From Tolypeutes matacus (lineage: Eukaryota > Chordata > Mammalia > Cingulata > Chlamyphoridae): a stretch of DNA of 64,000 nucleotides. This document shows, piece by piece, positions 59,704 to 64,000 of this stretch (within the stretch, counting starts at the first letter, position 1; each line of letters starts with the position of its first letter). The notes under the pieces were generated by a model. It saw only the letters and a list, made by a program, of their open reading frames with translations. It was not told the DNA's origin and made no database searches. The DNA lies in assembly GCA_026826555.1 (NCBI GenBank), contig JAKSZT010038599.1, positions 399,727 to 463,726 of the forward strand, read 5' to 3'. A program made the position numbers and the translations under genes.

Positions 59704-60477
59704 CCTCATGTGTGAAATACAAACCTGTTATTTGTTCCAAAAGATCTAATTCACTAAATCTAAAGTACTGATCATTTCCACTAACCACTCCTCATTGGCC
59801 TCCTTCTCCTCAAGCCCCAAACTCCTTGAAGGCACTGTTCTTGCCTGGTCATCATTAATCTCTATCCCCTGACTCCAAAGCAGAAGAGTTTCTCCATTCT
59901 TTGTGTCACTGAAGTGTCTTTGTTGGTCTGGGACCCAAGTCTGTACTTTCTAGCTTTCAGTCAAATTTGTTCTCTTGAAAGACAAATGTCTGTGGAGTGC
60001 CTAGACTTTTTTACTCTATTTATACTATAATCTCTTTATTCTGAAAAAGAACTAGCTTATTCTGTTTCTTTTGGTCACAGGCCTTCTCTTTCAGATCCTT
60101 TGTCTTTTTCTCATCTGAGTGTTCATCAGCTCTAAACTGTCCCTCTCCACAGACACCACCCATTATCTCTTCTCATTTCAGCCTGTATTTTACAACTACA
60201 ATTTTGTGTGCAGACTTCAACTGAGAAGGTGTTCTTGATGTATATGCATATTATTTATGTTTGGGGGCAAGGTTTTACTTTATCACATCGTTTTTGTAAT
60301 GACTTCATGGAAGAAATGGAATGGGCCTTTTAAGCTGCAACTTGATGACTAAGCATGTAGTCTTTGATGTTGATTTTCCCTTTGCTTTACCTCCAATTTT
60401 AATAACTGCCCTTCTTTTATTCCCCTGACTAAGCCATAGTCTATTACTGTTGGAAATAGACCTAAGGCTAATTTAGC
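59704..60477. other. Unannotated DNA
   Basis: No gene. Pyrimidine-rich stretches near 59800-59900 are vaguely L2-like but not callable. Confidence 0.4.
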
Positions 60478-60560
60478 CACATCCCATTTTATATTGAGAA
60501 AACTGAGATCCACAGAGCCTAAATGACTTGTACTGAATCCATTCAGGGTCAAATCTAGGA
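60478..60560 (-). repeat. MIR relic (weak)
   Basis: 'cattttatattgagaaaact', 'gagatccacagagcctaaat', 'gacttg' and 'cagggtcaaatctaggaagc' match part of reversed MIR. Confidence 0.5.
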
Positions 60561-61304
60561 AGCAGATTGTTTTGTTTTGTTGCTAGAATTTCTAACTCTG
60601 TACCCTTTCTAACGCTGCACCCATGCTTTGCATCCAGTTGTTTAGCTAGGTTGCTACTACATGGCCTTTTTCTTTCTGACTTTCCGTGGGACTGGAAACC
60701 TATGCCTGGACTGTAGCCCTCGGCTGGACACTCACCAACAGGCACCAGACTAGCCTCATGCCCACAGCTTGCTTACTCCTAGTCCTTAGGTTTTGCTTTC
60801 CTGCTTGACTGCACCTACCTACAGGGTAATTCTATAAGGCATTTCCTGTATTTCACCCAATATATCTGCCACTGTGCTTCTGATACCAGGCTTTTTTTCC
60901 TCCTTGACTCTCTGCATTCTTTCCAGTTGCCTGCTCAAGAGAAAGATCAAGTGTGTCTGGTTTCCATCTTCTATTTATCTTTTATTTTAACTGATGGAGA
61001 TATTGAAAGATGCCAAGAGATACATCCCTGGAAATTATTTATACAATGCCCAAAATATTGCTTTTAGAGATATATAGTCTTCTTTAGGATGAGAGACATG
61101 TTTTTTACTACTTTGCAACTTCCCTTCAATCCCGACGAGTCTAAGGAAGTAAATTATACATCTGTGTGTGTTTATTGCTGAAGTATTAAACAAATAATTT
61201 AAAAAATTTTTTTCATTGGAAGGATTTCTTTCAGAAAGCATTGTGTTATAATGGGAAATGTTTCATCCCAGGAATGAAACTCACTTCATTTTGAATCCAG
61301 TTCC
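60561..61304. other. Unannotated DNA
   Basis: No feature recognised. Confidence 0.5.
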
Positions 61305-61385
61305 TTTATTTGGGTGAAAAATCATATGTAAGTGCCAGAGCCAGAATTCAAACTCAGGTTTACCAAGCTCCAAAACCTGTTTTCC
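61305..61385 (-). repeat. MIR relic (weak)
   Basis: 'taagtgccagagccagaatt', 'caaactcaggtttaccaagc' and 'tccaaaacctg' match the head of reversed MIR. A similar run occurs at 62745-62785. Confidence 0.5.
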
Positions 61386-61514
61386 CCACACTCTGACAAA
61401 AACTCTCTGCTAAGAATGTTCACTCAACTCCACTGAATAAAAGACTGTTCATGACTTTCTGCCTTCCAAGCAGGAAAGGCAGATGAGCCTCATCTTACCT
61501 GCTGCTTCATAAGG

Positions 61515-61635
61515 ACTAAATGATTGGTCAAATTACTTAACATCTCAGAGCTTCAATTGCCTCATTTGTAACATAGGGATAAGGATAGTGAAAGGCTAAA
61601 ATAGTTAGATCATGTATGTGAAATATGTTTCTCAG
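61515..61635 (+). repeat. MIR SINE relic
   Basis: 'ggtcaaattacttaacatct', 'cagagcttcaattgcctcat' and 'ttgtaacatagggataagga' match the MIR core in sense. Confidence 0.75.
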
Positions 61636-63089
61636 AAATAATAACAGAACTATCATCTTACCTTATTCTATAGTAATGAATTAATTGAGCATGGTACATT
61701 TTCTTTAATGAATGGTCATAATTTATTTTGCTTGAAAAGTTTATCATTGAGATGGTAAATTTGATGCTCACTGATTCCAAATACATCAGTATTGGAATGT
61801 ATTTAGATAGGAATGATAAAATGCAATAGTCCACTGCAGAAAATTAACGTATATACATGCATACATATTACGGCTACATAGAAGAAACTCTTGCTTCCCT
61901 GAAATAAAACCTTAGTTATAACCTAGGAAAAGAGATTTCCTGATTGAAAATAATAGATAAAATATGTAGAAAATGCCCTTTTAATGATGTGTGCTGTTTC
62001 GCATTGTTTGTTTCAACAAAACACCTAAAAATAATGTTTTCCTCTCTAAAAAATCTCTCATGTAAGCATCTCTATTTCTGGCTTGTTAGCTGAGTGTCTT
62101 TGTGCCAGTTTAAAGTTCTATATTTAAGGGACTATGACAAAATACATAAGATTGTGCTAAGGTACTAGTCACCAAGTTACAGAGTCACATCACATTCAAT
62201 TAAGATCATTTGTTTGTATGTAGATTGATACAGATTCATGTATTATGCCATTAAGCAATTGTGTCAAAGTCAGAAAGCAAAAGTCAGGGGAAGGGCGGTG
62301 CAGGTCATGGGGAAGTAATTATTCCAGATCTGAGACGGTAGTCCAAGCTATTAACCGCTTCAGAGATGTCAGAGGAGAATGTGTCCTTCAGCAATACTAC
62401 TTCATCTAATCAGACAGAATCCTAAACTATCTCTTGAGACTACTTGAAGTAGTCTCAAGTTATTAATATGTTAACCAAAATGGCGGTAGAGTAGAAAACC
62501 TCTTGGTGATCAAATCAAACAGCACTACTTGACAATCTTCATTGAATCATAATAGTCCTTATGAAAAATCCTTGAGGGAGGAAGGGTTTTAAAACTTTGC
62601 ACATGAAACCTTTATTTAATAATTATTTCATAATATTTTGCCCTCCAAATTTAATAACCTTCTCACAGAATGCCAGTTGTTCTATCCCACTATCCCAGTG
62701 TGTGTGTGTAAGGTTAAGTGGTTTGTAGGAATAATAGGGAACTATCAGAATCAGAATTCAAACTCCAGGTCTACCAAGCTGAATAAAAGAATCTGTTGCT
62801 GTTCAAAATGTGGGTCCAGTTTCACTGAAAGGTGGAGGGTTCCTTTTTGTGCCTCTTAGTGATTATAGGGCATGACGAATGGGCTTCATTTTACCATCTG
62901 CCTAATAAGAATTGCTTGGCAGTGACCTCTTGGAGTGCTCACTTGAGCAGGACTTTATAGCACATCATTGAAATTGGGAAAGTGACGTGGTTAGAGAGGC
63001 CTGCCTTCCAGTGGGTGTGGAAGATATTCTTGCCAATATTTACCATTTTTGGATTGGAAAACGAGAAATGGGGAAGAATTTGTCATTGG
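61636..63089. other. Unannotated DNA with one palindrome
   Basis: No gene. It contains the perfect 27-nt palindrome at 62433-62459 and a small antisense MIR-like patch at about 62745-62785. Confidence 0.5.
62433..62459. repeat. Perfect inverted repeat, 13-bp arms, 1-nt centre
   Basis: CTTGAGACTACTT, then a single G at 62446, then AAGTAGTCTCAAG. The arms are perfect reverse complements. It lies outside any recognised repeat. Confidence 0.95.
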
Positions 63090-63295
63090 GAAATCTAGGC
63101 CTTTGGAGTCAGGGAGACATACGTTTGAATCGTGGTCTACTCTTAACTGATGTTGGGGGAAATTAACTTTACTTAGGTGTTTTTTCCTTCTTTGAAAAAT
63201 GGAAAATTATACAAATCTCTTAGGATATTGCAAGGATGAAAACAATAACATATTTAGGTTGGTGCTTGTTGAGTATTAGGTAGTTCCTCTTCCAT
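63090..63295 (+). repeat. MIR SINE relic
   Basis: 'gcctttggagtcagggagac', 'atacgtttgaatcgtggtct', 'gaaaaatggaaaattataca' and 'ttaggatattgcaaggatga' follow MIR from head to 3' half. Confidence 0.8.
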
Positions 63296-64000
63296 TTATC
63301 ATCATCCACCTCTTCTAGGTGCATCCGCAATTACTTTCTTAAAATGGAGTTCTGACCCATGTTCAGCATTGTCGAATGGGATAGTCTTAGAAAGCACTGT
63401 TGGAAGTTAACCAAAAGCCAGACACAGACAGTGGTTGTATGTAGTAAGCATATCAGCTCCGAGAGTATTAGTTAGAATTTTATATATGTATATTTTTAAT
63501 CAGACACATTGGCATACTCATAAGAGATGGCATATTTTCTGGAATATCAGGAGGAAGTTGAAGTCATATATTCTCTTTTCCTTCTTTTAGTATTACATCA
63601 TGCCTAAGATATTTGGGAAGGGTAACCAGCATACGTGATGATACATTTTATTCTTCACTTAGCATCCCTATTTTTCCTGCGTAAAGTTAAAAGTCATTTT
63701 AGATGTAAAAGTGTAACTACCAAATCTGTCAGGAGTTTTTAAAAAACCATTGTGTACTCAAAAGCCTATTTTCCCTCTGAGAAGCTATGGAAGAATGGGC
63801 TCTTAAGAGACTAGATTAATCAAATTTAAAAGCAAATGTAAATTTAAATCAACCACGCAGCCCTGCTGGTACAGCAATTAACATTTCAAGGTAAAATGAA
63901 ATGTGATGATAGTAAATATTGGTTCAATGCAGAGTTGGAAACATTCTGTTTCATGGTGTATTTAGGCAGAGAATTGAAATTTGAAAGGGAAGCCATTATT
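63296..64000. other. Unannotated DNA
   Basis: No feature recognised. Confidence 0.5.

Noticed and set aside
1..64000. CRISPR arrays, bacterial operons, tRNA, rRNA or snRNA genes
   Set aside because: No regularly spaced repeats and no intact structural RNA were seen. tRNA-like stretches are SINE heads.

Overview
This window is AT-rich, gene-poor mammalian nuclear DNA. I find no intact host protein-coding gene, no exon I can defend and no structural RNA gene. The repeat content points to a xenarthran (armadillo, sloth or anteater). There are two tRNA-derived SINEs of the DAS type described from armadillo. Three LTRs resemble a MaLR-like family that I remember as abundant in xenarthran genomes. 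Three copies of one L1 3' terminus fit the same clade. Older pan-mammalian repeats (MIR, L2, hAT MITEs, MaLR LTRs) lie beneath these. The taxon call rests on recalled repeat sequences and needs a library search. I cannot separate armadillo from sloth or anteater.

Layout. 1-17 kb: old repeats (MIR, L2, one hAT MITE with a target-site duplication), a dimeric DAS-like SINE at 5.1 kb, and two A-rich inserts at 3.6 and 9.3 kb that look like retrotransposed tails with no body. 17-26.2 kb: a large minus-strand L1. Its ORF1 and ORF2 are recognisable by homology but broken by frameshifts, stops and loss of endonuclease catalytic residues. A second, 5'-truncated minus-strand L1 sits inside the reverse-transcriptase region of ORF2 and has an inverted duplication at its 5' junction. 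28.8-29.8 kb: an L2 split by a small L1 with a clean 14-bp target duplication and an internal inversion, the twin-priming signature. 30-60 kb: solo LTRs at 30.1, 32.6, 43.8, 45.3 and 59 kb, MIR and L2 relics, microsatellites, and a young SINE at 47.9 kb. 60-64 kb: sparse MIR relics and a perfect 27-nt palindrome at 62.4 kb.

No genes work together here. The only former coding capacity is the dead L1. What is of interest is insertion history: several events retain enough detail (target duplications, nesting, inversion, fold-back) to reconstruct mechanism. All recognisable L1s and four of five LTRs are on the minus strand. That would fit an intron of a plus-strand gene, but the sample is small. 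I did not find an undescribed gene system.
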